From: Ruminococcus sp.
Lineage (GTDB): Bacteria; Bacillota; Clostridia; Oscillospirales; Ruminococcaceae
Reading direction: 5' to 3'
DNA: 6,281 bases
Assembly (NCBI GenBank): GCA_003446315.1
Contig: DMBA01000124.1
Span: 1-6,281, forward strand
Shown: piece by piece, positions 1 through 4,995 of the stretch
Layout of the letters: the number at the start of each line of letters is the position of its first letter
How positions within the stretch are numbered: position 1 is the stretch's first letter
The notes under the pieces: generated by a model
What the model was told of the DNA's origin: nothing
What the model saw: the letters and a program-made list of their open reading frames with translations, nothing else
The model's database searches: none
Position numbers and translations under genes: made by a program

Positions 1-719
1 ACAGCACCGCTGCGCCGGATTTCGCGTTCCGTATCTGCAAGCTGTGTGATGCAGCGATCAACGGAGAACCCCGTAAATTCCCACTCAATGATCTTCGCAA
101 ACCACACCAGCGCACCGGTATCAAAAAACCGGATCGGACGGAATGCTTCTGCCTGCTCTGTGATGATAAAACCCGCATCGCGGAACAGTGCTGTCTGTGT
201 CCGGAGATTGTGTCCCGGATATGTTTTTTCCGCATCCGGCAGCAGCCTTGTAATCAGTGCGCGGTCATTTTCCTCACCGACCTGCTGCGTCAGAAAAATG
301 CCGCCGGGCTTCAGAACACGGTATACCTCTTTCGGATCATATTCTCCGTGCCGGTTGATCATGATGTCAAACTTTGCGTCCGGAAACGGCAGCGCGGAAG
401 GATCGTCTGCCGCGCGAAAATCAATCCCGAGCGGAATCAGATGCTCCTTGCAGTAACGCACATTCGGCGGCCAGCCTTCCGTCGCACTTGTTTTTTCATG
501 CGGATGCCCAAGCGACATGAGAAATTCTCCCCCGCCGGTATCGGTATCCAGCAGTTCGTCTGTGTCGTGCAGATAACTGCACACAATGCTTTTGAAATCC
601 CAGCCGAGATCATCGTCACCGTCTGAGAATCTGCCTGCAATGTGCGAGAAATCCCAGCCGGTCATTTTCGCCGCCTGTTCCTCGCGTTTCCAGTATTTTA
701 CCAGTTCGTCCAATTTCAT
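1..719 (-). CDS. Class I SAM-dependent methyltransferase, 3' end cut by the window edge
   Basis: An open frame runs without a stop for 239 codons from an ATG at 719 to the left edge, so the C-terminus lies outside. An AGGAG at 728-732 stands 8 bases before the ATG. The protein has the Rossmann-type methyltransferase layout: an acidic/glycine SAM-binding motif I, LLDTDTGGGEFL, at residues 56-67; the stretch LPFPDAKFDIMINRH at 110-124, which matches the motif II region of the type-11 group; and the post-motif LKPGGIFLTQQVG at 136-148. The N-terminus has a W-x-F-S-H-I-x-G-R segment (22-30) that I associate with small Firmicute methyltransferases of unknown substrate. The last visible part (193-220) is rich in aromatic residues and may line the substrate pocket. 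Substrate cannot be read from the sequence. The gene follows rpiB after 152 bases and may be read through from that operon or controlled by the leader RNA described separately. Confidence 0.88.
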   Translation of the reverse strand, partial: MKLDELVKYWKREEQAAKMTGWDFSHIAGRFSDGDDDLGWDFKSIVCSYLHDTDELLDTDTGGGEFLMSLGHPHEKTSATEGWPPNVRYCKEHLIPLGIDFRAADDPSALPFPDAKFDIMINRHGEYDPKEVYRVLKPGGIFLTQQVGEENDRALITRLLPDAEKTYPGHNLRTQTALFRDAGFIITEQAEAFRPIRFFDTGALVWFAKIIEWEFTGFSVDRCITQLADTEREIRRSGA

Positions 720-720
720 T

Positions 721-834
721 GTAACTGCTCCTTTTTCATATGCTTCAAAACAACTGATATGAAAGGTGCAGCCTGACAGCATTCACCCGATTCGCCCGAT
801 CACGGCTGCTGTCAGCACCGCACCGGGCAGTTAC
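721..834 (-). promoter_or_regulatory. Candidate structured leader RNA upstream of the methyltransferase gene
   Basis: Read on the minus strand, three perfect inverted repeats nest. P1 pairs GUAACUGC (834-827) with GCAGUUAC (728-721), ending one base before the start codon. P2 pairs CUGACAGCA (815-807) with UGCUGUCAG (781-773) and can be extended by GGUGC (824-820) with GCACC (769-765). P3 pairs UUUCAUAU (764-757) with AUAUGAAA (741-734). Together they form a three-way junction. The Shine-Dalgarno AAGGAG (733-728) lies in the strand joining P3 to P1. With A729 bulged, CC at 826-825 can pair with GG at 731-730, so P1 would mask the ribosome binding site. No U-run follows the hairpins, so translational rather than terminator control is inferred. 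I do not recognise a known riboswitch class. The pairing is seen; the function is inference. Confidence 0.42.
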
Positions 835-871
835 CTCGCGGCATCACCTGTTCCCCCTTTGCATTCCGGTA

Positions 872-1309
872 TTACTGTTCGTCTTCCAGTGCCATGACCA
901 TGTCAATTCTGCGCTGATGTCTGCCGCCTTCAAATTCTGCGTTCAGAAATGCTTCCAGAATCTCAACGGCGAGTCCCTGTCCGACCACACGCGCTCCCAT
1001 GCAGAGCACATTTGCATCATTGTGCAGGCGGGTATATTTTGCGCTGTATGTCTCCGAACAGACTGCCGCACGGATGCCCTTCATCTTGTTTGCCGTGATG
1101 CACATGCCGATGCCCGTTCCGCACAGCAGAATGCCGGTATCCGCTTCGCCGTTCTGTATTTTTTTGCAGACGATCTTTGCGATCTCCGGATAATCACTCG
1201 GTGCTTCATCCGTTCCGCAGTCCATAAACGGGATCTCCCGTTCTTCAAGATATGCCTTCACGATCTTGCGCAGATCTGCTGCTGCGTGGTCACTTCCGAT
1301 TGCGATCAT
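872..1309 (-). CDS. rpiB: Ribose-5-phosphate isomerase B (RpiB/LacA/LacB family)
   Basis: This cytosolic enzyme interconverts ribose 5-phosphate and ribulose 5-phosphate in the non-oxidative pentose phosphate pathway. The 145-residue length is normal for the family. Visible signatures are GSDHAA at residues 5-10 (phosphosugar-binding Asp7/His8), the catalytic-loop motif GILLCGTGIGMCITANK at 59-75 with Cys63 in the position of the catalytic cysteine, the HNDANVLCMGAR block at 96-107 with the ring-opening His96, and the C-terminal FEGGRHQRRID at 126-136. LacA/LacB subunits of galactose-6-phosphate isomerase belong to the same family but come as a tandem pair; only one copy is present here and the CGTGIG loop fits RpiB. 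The start is the ATG giving MIAIGSDH, because a GGAGGA lies 8 bases upstream; the longer frame to 1369 overlaps the previous gene and has no family support. It is translated 16 bases after the stop of the TerA/TerD gene, in the same operon. Confidence 0.95.
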   Translation of the reverse strand: MIAIGSDHAAADLRKIVKAYLEEREIPFMDCGTDEAPSDYPEIAKIVCKKIQNGEADTGILLCGTGIGMCITANKMKGIRAAVCSETYSAKYTRLHNDANVLCMGARVVGQGLAVEILEAFLNAEFEGGRHQRRIDMVMALEDEQ

Positions 1310-1317
1310 AATAGTAG

Positions 1318-1323
1318 TCCTCC
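1318..1323 (-). promoter_or_regulatory. Ribosome binding site that fixes the rpiB start
   Basis: GGAGGA on the minus strand is followed after 8 bases by the ATG at 1309. It lies just downstream of the TerA/TerD stop codon (1326-1328) and excludes the longer reading frame that would begin inside the upstream gene. Confidence 0.85.
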
Positions 1324-1325
1324 GT

Positions 1326-2273
1326 TTACTCATGGATTGTTGGTTCTTCATTTGGCTGCATTTCTGCAATTTCTTCGCGTTCTGCCAATACAGGACGCGG
1401 CTCCGCTGTTCTGCATTGCGGCACCGGTATCACAGGCGGCGTGATGACCGGCGGCGGGATCACGGGCGGCGGAATCCGGATCGGATCCGGAAAACGATAT
1501 GCTGCGCCCTGTGATGCAGCGGGCGCGGAAACCGCTGCTTTTGGTGCCGGAAGCGCCGTTTCTGCCGGTGCTTCTTCATATTGCGGCAATGCTGCTGCCG
1601 GCGGTGCTGTCTCCGCTGCACTGACCGGAACTTTCGTATTTGCTGCGATTTTCTCTGCGGTCGGTACGGAAACCGGTTCCGGAATCGCAGCGGTCGGCGC
1701 AGGGGTTGGTTCCGGGGTCATTGCTGCCGGCTCGGAAACTGTCTCCGCTTGCTCTGTGACTTCCTCACCGCCGAAAAACCGCAGCAGATCTGCCAGTCCG
1801 CCGTCAAAGCCGCTTGCAACTGCGGCATATCGCCATTCGTCTTTGCGGTAAATCTCAAACAGCACGATCGCCCGTTCTGCATGAAAATCCGTGCCCTGTA
1901 CAGAAAGCCGGAGCTGCTCTGTGCCGTTTTGCGAGACTGTCAGCAGATGAGAACGAATCTCCTGCATCGTGCCGGCACCGTCAATGCTGACCGTAAACAC
2001 GAGCTTGTCGATCGTCATAGGCAATGCGCTGAGCCGGATGCGGAATTCCGTTCCGTGTACGGTTTCTGCATAGCAGATCGCTTGTTCCGGCGACTCTGCC
2101 TGATTATAAAAGATCATATACCGGTCGTCTGACAGTTTGCCGGCACTGTCAATGCCAAAGCAGGAATCATCATAAACTGCCTGCCCGTCCGTCTGCAACT
2201 GCAAGACGATCTCCTGCGCAGGATCAAACAGTTCCCCGATCTTCCCGCGCATGCCGCGCTGCATCAGAATCAT
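1326..2273 (-). CDS. TerA/TerD-type stress protein with proline/alanine-rich C-terminal tail
   Basis: The 315-residue protein has two parts. Residues 1-168 form a TerD-superfamily domain, closest by eye to the TerA-like branch: an N-terminal MQRG (4-7), SCFGID (37-42), the hallmark KLSDDRYMIFYNQ (46-58) with the acidic residues that bind calcium in characterised TerD proteins, LPMTIDKLVFTVSIDGAGTM (84-103), and the closing AIVLFEIYRKDEWRYAAV (135-152) and GFDGGLADLLRFFG (155-168). Such proteins are linked to tellurite resistance, phage inhibition and general stress; their biochemical role is poorly known. Residues 170-315 are low-complexity Pro/Ala/Glu sequence with a tandem IPPPV repeat (267-281) and a glutamate-rich end; I recognise no domain there. 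There is no signal peptide or membrane segment, so it should be cytosolic. Start ATG has AGAAGG (2281-2286) 7 bases upstream. It lies 41 bases after tsaB and 16 bases before rpiB. No other ter gene is visible in the window. Confidence 0.88.
   Translation of the reverse strand: MILMQRGMRGKIGELFDPAQEIVLQLQTDGQAVYDDSCFGIDSAGKLSDDRYMIFYNQAESPEQAICYAETVHGTEFRIRLSALPMTIDKLVFTVSIDGAGTMQEIRSHLLTVSQNGTEQLRLSVQGTDFHAERAIVLFEIYRKDEWRYAAVASGFDGGLADLLRFFGGEEVTEQAETVSEPAAMTPEPTPAPTAAIPEPVSVPTAEKIAANTKVPVSAAETAPPAAALPQYEEAPAETALPAPKAAVSAPAASQGAAYRFPDPIRIPPPVIPPPVITPPVIPVPQCRTAEPRPVLAEREEIAEMQPNEEPTIHE
1419..1475 (-). repeat. 15-bp coding repeats giving a polyproline run
   Basis: Within the tail of the TerA/TerD-type protein, the coding strand repeats a 15-base unit three times, encoding IPPPV, IPPPV and ITPPV, followed by IPVP (residues 267-285). 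Two triplets of consecutive prolines are of the kind that stall ribosomes and are relieved by elongation factor P. The repeat may vary in copy number between strains; that is inference. Confidence 0.7.
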
Positions 2274-2314
2274 TTACACACCTTCTTTCCCATACGCCTG
2301 TATGAAGCAGAGGT

Positions 2315-2965
2315 TCAGCCGATCTTGACTGCCTGTAAATATCGGACAGTCAGTTCTTCCGGCTTTTGCGGCGCGGTTTGCTGTGCCGCCAGCGCAATGC
2401 CGCATGCCGATTGATTGCACAAATGCATCGGGGCTGCCAGAAAATCTTCGCTGATCTCCCGCAGGATCCGGATGCCGTCGCCGATGACCATGACCGGCTC
2501 CCTGTAGCTCTCGATCTGCGCTGCGATATCGCCCGCTTCGGTCACTTTGTCTTCCGTCAGGCGCGTGACCGTTTTGCCGTTGCTCTCAAAAAACGCGCAG
2601 TAACATAAATTTTTGCGGGCTGCCAGACATGCACAGAGAATCCCTGTTCTGCCGCACAGATTCCATGCAAGTCCTTCCAGTGTCGATATGCCCGCGCAGG
2701 CTTTGTTCCCCGCAAATGCGAGTGCCTGCATCGCTGCAATGCCGATGCGCAGTCCGGTATAGGATCCGGGGCCGTTTGCCGCTGCAAATAAATCCACATC
2801 CTGAACCGTGTGTCCGGTATCTGCAAGCAGCGCCTTTGCCATCGGCAGCAGGATCTGCGAATGTGCCCGCTGTGTGTAGATCATGCGGCTGCCCAGCAGA
2901 ACGCCGTCTGATGTGACTGCCGCCGATGCCGTACAGCCGGATGTATCAACCGCTAATATGATCAA
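2315..2965 (-). CDS. tsaB: tRNA threonylcarbamoyladenosine (t6A) biosynthesis protein TsaB (YeaZ)
   Basis: TsaB is an inactive kinase-fold (ASKHA/actin-like) partner of TsaD; with TsaE they transfer the threonylcarbamoyl group to A37 of ANN-decoding tRNAs in the cytosol. With a TTG start the protein is 216 residues, near the family's usual 220-240. It opens with MIILAVDTSG (1-10), the typical TsaB N-terminus, and carries HSQILLPM (35-42) and the strongly conserved GPGSYTGLRIG (65-75). The start is uncertain: an in-frame ATG lies 9 bases earlier at 2974 and would add MSC, but the AGAAGGAG directly abuts that ATG, while it stands 9 bases from the TTG. I therefore prefer TTG. The gene overlaps the end of tsaE by 20 bases (29 with the ATG), indicating translational coupling. 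Neither tsaD nor rimI, frequent neighbours elsewhere, is in this window. Confidence 0.93.
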   Translation of the reverse strand: MIILAVDTSGCTASAAVTSDGVLLGSRMIYTQRAHSQILLPMAKALLADTGHTVQDVDLFAAANGPGSYTGLRIGIAAMQALAFAGNKACAGISTLEGLAWNLCGRTGILCACLAARKNLCYCAFFESNGKTVTRLTEDKVTEAGDIAAQIESYREPVMVIGDGIRILREISEDFLAAPMHLCNQSACGIALAAQQTAPQKPEELTVRYLQAVKIG

Positions 2966-3392
2966 GCAGCTCATCTCCTTCTATTATAATACTGCGCGGC
3001 TGATCGCCGTTTCCTTCAATCCGGATCCGGATCAGCGGTTCCGGCAGCTCATCTATAATGTTCTCTGCCCATTCGATCACAAACACCGAATCTTCCAGCG
3101 GATAATCCCAGAATCCGGTCGATTCCAGCGCTTCGGGGGATGTGACGCGGTACATATCAAAATGATAAACGGAAACGCAGTTTGCCGCATGGTATTCATT
3201 CACAAGGGCAAATGTCGGGGAACTGACGATGTCCGGCAGCCCCATGCCTTCGGCAAGCCCTCTGGTGAATGTCGTTTTGCCTGCACCCATGCCCCCGAAA
3301 TATGCAATGCAGGTGCCGGGGCGGATTGCCGCGCCGATTTTTTTTGCGATCATATGCGTTTCGGCGGGCGATTCAGAAATATATTTCAGCAT
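2946..3392 (-). CDS. tsaE: tRNA t6A biosynthesis ATPase TsaE (YjeE)
   Basis: TsaE is the small P-loop ATPase that works with TsaB and TsaD in bacterial t6A synthesis, an essential step in many bacteria. Counting from the ATG at 3392 (148 residues, typical), the Walker A motif GGMGAGKT is at 33-40, followed by SSPTFALVNEY at 57-67 (the switch-like SPTF motif), HFDMYR at 77-82 and the VIEW motif at 105-108, all diagnostic of the family. An upstream in-frame ATG at 3401 would add MKK, but AGG touches it directly; an AGGA at 3401-3404 stands 8 bases from the ATG at 3392, which I therefore choose. The stop overlaps the start of tsaB. It is the first gene of the minus-strand operon, transcribed from the promoter at 3485-3513. 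Confidence 0.95.
   Translation of the reverse strand: MLKYISESPAETHMIAKKIGAAIRPGTCIAYFGGMGAGKTTFTRGLAEGMGLPDIVSSPTFALVNEYHAANCVSVYHFDMYRVTSPEALESTGFWDYPLEDSVFVIEWAENIIDELPEPLIRIRIEGNGDQPRSIIIEGDELLDHISG
2975..2982 (-). promoter_or_regulatory. Ribosome binding site pointing to a TTG start for tsaB
   Basis: AGAAGGAG on the minus strand ends immediately before an ATG (2974-2972), leaving no spacer, but is 9 bases from an in-frame TTG (2965-2963). It sits inside the 3' end of tsaE. Confidence 0.6.
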
Positions 3393-3399
3393 TTTTTTC

Positions 3400-3478
3400 A
3401 TCCTGTATCGTTGTAACAGATCATTTTTTCTGCGGACAGATCAGCCGGAATGCGGCTTGTCCGCTGTCTTTTTCAGAC
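3400..3478 (-). promoter_or_regulatory. Structured 5' leader of the tsaE operon
   Basis: From the predicted start site near 3478, the minus-strand transcript can form a stem of GCGGACA (3464-3458) with UGUCCGC (3438-3432), continued by AGCCG (3457-3453) with CGGCU (3447-3443), with a 4-base bulge on one side and a 5-base loop. Just before the gene, AUCUGU (3421-3416) can pair with ACAGGAU (3406-3400, one G bulged), which covers the AGGA proposed as the tsaE ribosome binding site. No U-run follows the larger stem in this direction, so it is not a terminator for this transcript. Base pairing is seen; a regulatory role is inference. Confidence 0.35.
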
Positions 3479-3484
3479 ACTCTT

Positions 3485-3513
3485 ATTATAACAGTATCCG
3501 CATCGAAAGTCAA
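3485..3513 (-). promoter_or_regulatory. Sigma-A promoter of the tsaE-tsaB-terA/terD-rpiB operon
   Basis: On the minus strand TTGACT (3513-3508) and a perfect TATAAT (3490-3485) are separated by 17 bases, the ideal spacing. Transcription would begin near 3478, giving a leader of about 85 bases before the tsaE ATG at 3392. Confidence 0.82.
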
Positions 3514-3738
3514 GTGCGGATGCCGGCGGCAGATTCTCCTAAACATAAATATATTATCTTTTGAAACGTGCGAAAATGCAAATGATCTCAAATTTCATCA
3601 AAGAAACAATAAAATGCACCCGAACGGGATGTTTACAGTTTATTTATATTTTATTCATATGATTTTTACTTTCCGTAAAGTGAGGCGAAATATAAGCTGA
3701 TGCATGCTTTTTGATGCGTAAATCTGCCTTTGCCTGAC
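3514..3738. other. AT-rich divergent intergenic region without a gene
   Basis: Between the two divergent promoters I find no coding frame with a ribosome binding site and family resemblance. The stretch is A/T-rich, especially 3541-3680. A direct repeat TGATGC occurs at 3698-3703 and 3712-3717, and a short palindrome ACTTT-CCGT-AAAGT lies at 3668-3681; either could be a regulator site but neither is long enough to claim. Confidence 0.5.
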
Positions 3739-3768
3739 TTGACAGAAGCCGAATCTATGTGATATAAT
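3739..3768 (+). promoter_or_regulatory. Consensus sigma-A promoter with extended -10, driving the degV gene
   Basis: A perfect TTGACA (3739-3744) and a perfect TATAAT (3763-3768) are 18 bases apart, and the -10 is preceded by TG one base away (TGATATAAT), an extended -10. Transcription should begin near 3775, about 35 bases before the ATG at 3810. Strong constitutive expression is expected from this match, which is inference. Confidence 0.9.
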
Positions 3769-3809
3769 ATTTTTATCAATACTGATTTATCAGAAAGAAG
3801 GTTTGCAGA

Positions 3810-4685
3810 ATGGCTGAATATATTATAGCAGCCGCTTCTACTGCGGATCTGCCCGATACCTTCTATCAGGAGAACGGCGTGCCGTGTATCCGATATCCCT
3901 ATATGGCAGGCATGAAGCAATATGAAGACGACTGCAAAGAAAGCTCCCGGCAGAAAGCATATGAAAATATGCGCAAGGGACTTGATTATTCTACTTCCAT
4001 GATAAATGTTGCCGGCTATGCCGACTTTTTCCGCAATCTGCTGAAAGCGGGCAAGGATGTGCTGTTTTTGGATATGTCCAAGGAAATGAGCAGCTCTTAT
4101 AACGCTTCCCATACTGCTGCGGAAATGGCTGCTGCTGAGTATCCCGATCAGAAACTGGTGCTGCTGGATACCCGCTGCATTTCCGGCGGACTCGGTCTGC
4201 TGGTGCAGGAAAGCGTGAAGCGTATGCAGGACGGCGCATCTTTCCAGGAAGTCATCAATTGGTGCGAACAGAATAAATTGAAGATCATGCACCGCTTTAC
4301 GGTCGATGATCTGAAATATCTGAAACGCAGCGGCAGAGTTTCCAATGCTTCCGCCTTTATCGGTTCCATGCTCGGCATCAAACCGGTGCTCTATGTCACG
4401 GATGACGGAAAACTGACCGTCAGCAAAAAGGTGCGCGGCAGAAAAGCGGCTCTGCGGGAACTCGTGGAAGGTGTGAAGCGCGATATGACTGCGCCGGACG
4501 GTCAGACTGTTGTCATCAATCATGCGGACTGCATGGATGATGCGGTGTGGCTCAAGGATGAATTGAAGGCGGCGTTCCCCACACTCAAGGATGTCGTCAT
4601 TTCCAATCTCGGCGTGATTATCGGTGCGCACTGCGGGCCGGGTCTGATTACCGTTTTTTACTTCGGCGATCACAGAAAACCTTGA
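3810..4685 (+). CDS. DegV family protein (fatty-acid-binding fold)
   Basis: DegV-family proteins bind a fatty acid between two alpha/beta domains; FakB proteins of the family present the fatty acid to the kinase FakA for phosphorylation and use in phospholipid synthesis. The 291-residue length fits. Recognisable blocks are STADLP (10-15), TSMINVAGY (62-70), MSKEMSSSYNAS (89-100), the counterpart of the SSGLSGTY lipid head-group loop, RFTVDDLKYLKRSGRVS (162-178) followed by IGSMLGIKPVL (184-194), and the C-terminal GAHCGPG (272-278). The Asp that normally precedes STADL is Ala9. AGAAGG at 3796-3801 is 8 bases from the ATG. It is a single-gene unit, with its own strong promoter and a terminator 37 bases after the stop. 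No fakA is present here, so whether it is a FakB or another family member cannot be decided. Confidence 0.94.
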   Translation: MAEYIIAAASTADLPDTFYQENGVPCIRYPYMAGMKQYEDDCKESSRQKAYENMRKGLDYSTSMINVAGYADFFRNLLKAGKDVLFLDMSKEMSSSYNASHTAAEMAAAEYPDQKLVLLDTRCISGGLGLLVQESVKRMQDGASFQEVINWCEQNKLKIMHRFTVDDLKYLKRSGRVSNASAFIGSMLGIKPVLYVTDDGKLTVSKKVRGRKAALRELVEGVKRDMTAPDGQTVVINHADCMDDAVWLKDELKAAFPTLKDVVISNLGVIIGAHCGPGLITVFYFGDHRKP

Positions 4686-4696
4686 CCGGAAACCCG

Positions 4697-4786
4697 ATCT
4701 CAAAAAAATTTCAAAAAAATTTGCAGGAGATTTCGAACGTATCTCCTGCATTTTTCTTTCTCTCCAAAAAAATCTCAAAAAAATTT
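4697..4786. repeat. Two pairs of phased A7 tracts flanking the degV terminator
   Basis: A7 runs occupy 4702-4708, 4713-4719, 4766-4772 and 4777-4783. Within each pair they are 11 bases apart, and the pairs are 64 bases apart, close to whole helical turns. A 15-base direct repeat, ATCTCAAAAAAATTT, is found at 4697-4711 and 4772-4786. Such tracts can bend DNA; any role is inference. Confidence 0.7.
4723..4759 (+). terminator. Rho-independent terminator of the degV gene
   Basis: GCAGGAGAT (4723-4731) pairs perfectly with ATCTCCTGC (4741-4749) around a 9-base loop, followed by A then TTTTT, C and TTT. It lies 37 bases downstream of the degV stop. Confidence 0.88.
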
Positions 4787-4983
4787 TCCGAAAAAGTGTG
4801 ACCAAACTGCATGGGCTGCTGTCGTAGTAAGTGAAGGGCAAACAAAACACCGCACAAAATCAACACGCGGTTTCTGATACCCAAATGAATACGATCGTAA
4901 AAAACACACTTGCCTGACGGTCATGCGCAGAACGGCGGGCACAATCTAACTGAAATTTAATGAATGAATTCGTTTTGGAGAAA
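4787..4983 (+). other. Leader/upstream region of the secreted-protein gene, no gene seen
   Basis: About 200 bases separate the A-tract region from the ribosome binding site of the next gene. I see no convincing -35/-10 pair at normal spacing: TTGCCT at 4910-4915 has no matching -10. A weak stem ACCGC (4849-4853) with GCGGT (4867-4871) and the palindrome ACGATCGT (4891-4898) are present. The promoter of the downstream gene remains unidentified, and may use an alternative sigma factor or depend on an activator. Confidence 0.45.
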
Positions 4984-4988
4984 AGGAG
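4984..4988 (+). promoter_or_regulatory. Ribosome binding site that fixes the start of the secreted-protein gene
   Basis: AGGAG, within AAAAGGAG, is 7 bases from the ATG at 4996, which begins a typical signal peptide. An in-frame ATG at 4960 lacks such a site and would put 12 extra charged residues before the signal peptide. Confidence 0.88.
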
Positions 4989-4995
4989 TATTACC

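Noticed and set aside
765..824. Large hairpin after rpiB as a rho-independent terminator
   Set aside because: On the minus strand it is followed by UUUCAUAUC, without a U-run. It fits better as part of the leader structure, so read-through from rpiB is possible.
812..871. Weak resemblance to cobalamin riboswitch core (AGGGGGAACAGGUG then GCCCGGUGC)
   Set aside because: The order and spacing of the conserved B12-box elements do not match, and the 5' domain would fall inside rpiB. I would not call it without a covariance-model hit.
1441..1851. Plus-strand Gly/Ala-rich open frame
   Set aside because: It is the complement of the proline/alanine-rich tail of the TerA/TerD-type protein; the composition is explained by that and there is no start signal.
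3432..3473. Hairpin 3432-3464 followed by TGTCTTTTT as a plus-strand terminator
   Set aside because: No plus-strand gene precedes it: everything to the left is on the minus strand. The same stem lies in the leader of the tsaE operon, which is the simpler reading, although blocking antisense transcription is possible.
3666..4850. 394-codon open frame on the minus strand opposite the degV gene
   Set aside because: The plus strand carries clear DegV motifs, a consensus promoter, a ribosome binding site and a terminator. The antisense translation matches no family and runs through the degV terminator and the degV promoter.
4960..4995. Upstream ATG at 4960 as the start of the secreted-protein gene
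   Set aside because: It lacks a ribosome binding site at useful spacing and would place charged residues ahead of the signal peptide, whereas AGGAG stands 7 bases before the ATG at 4996.
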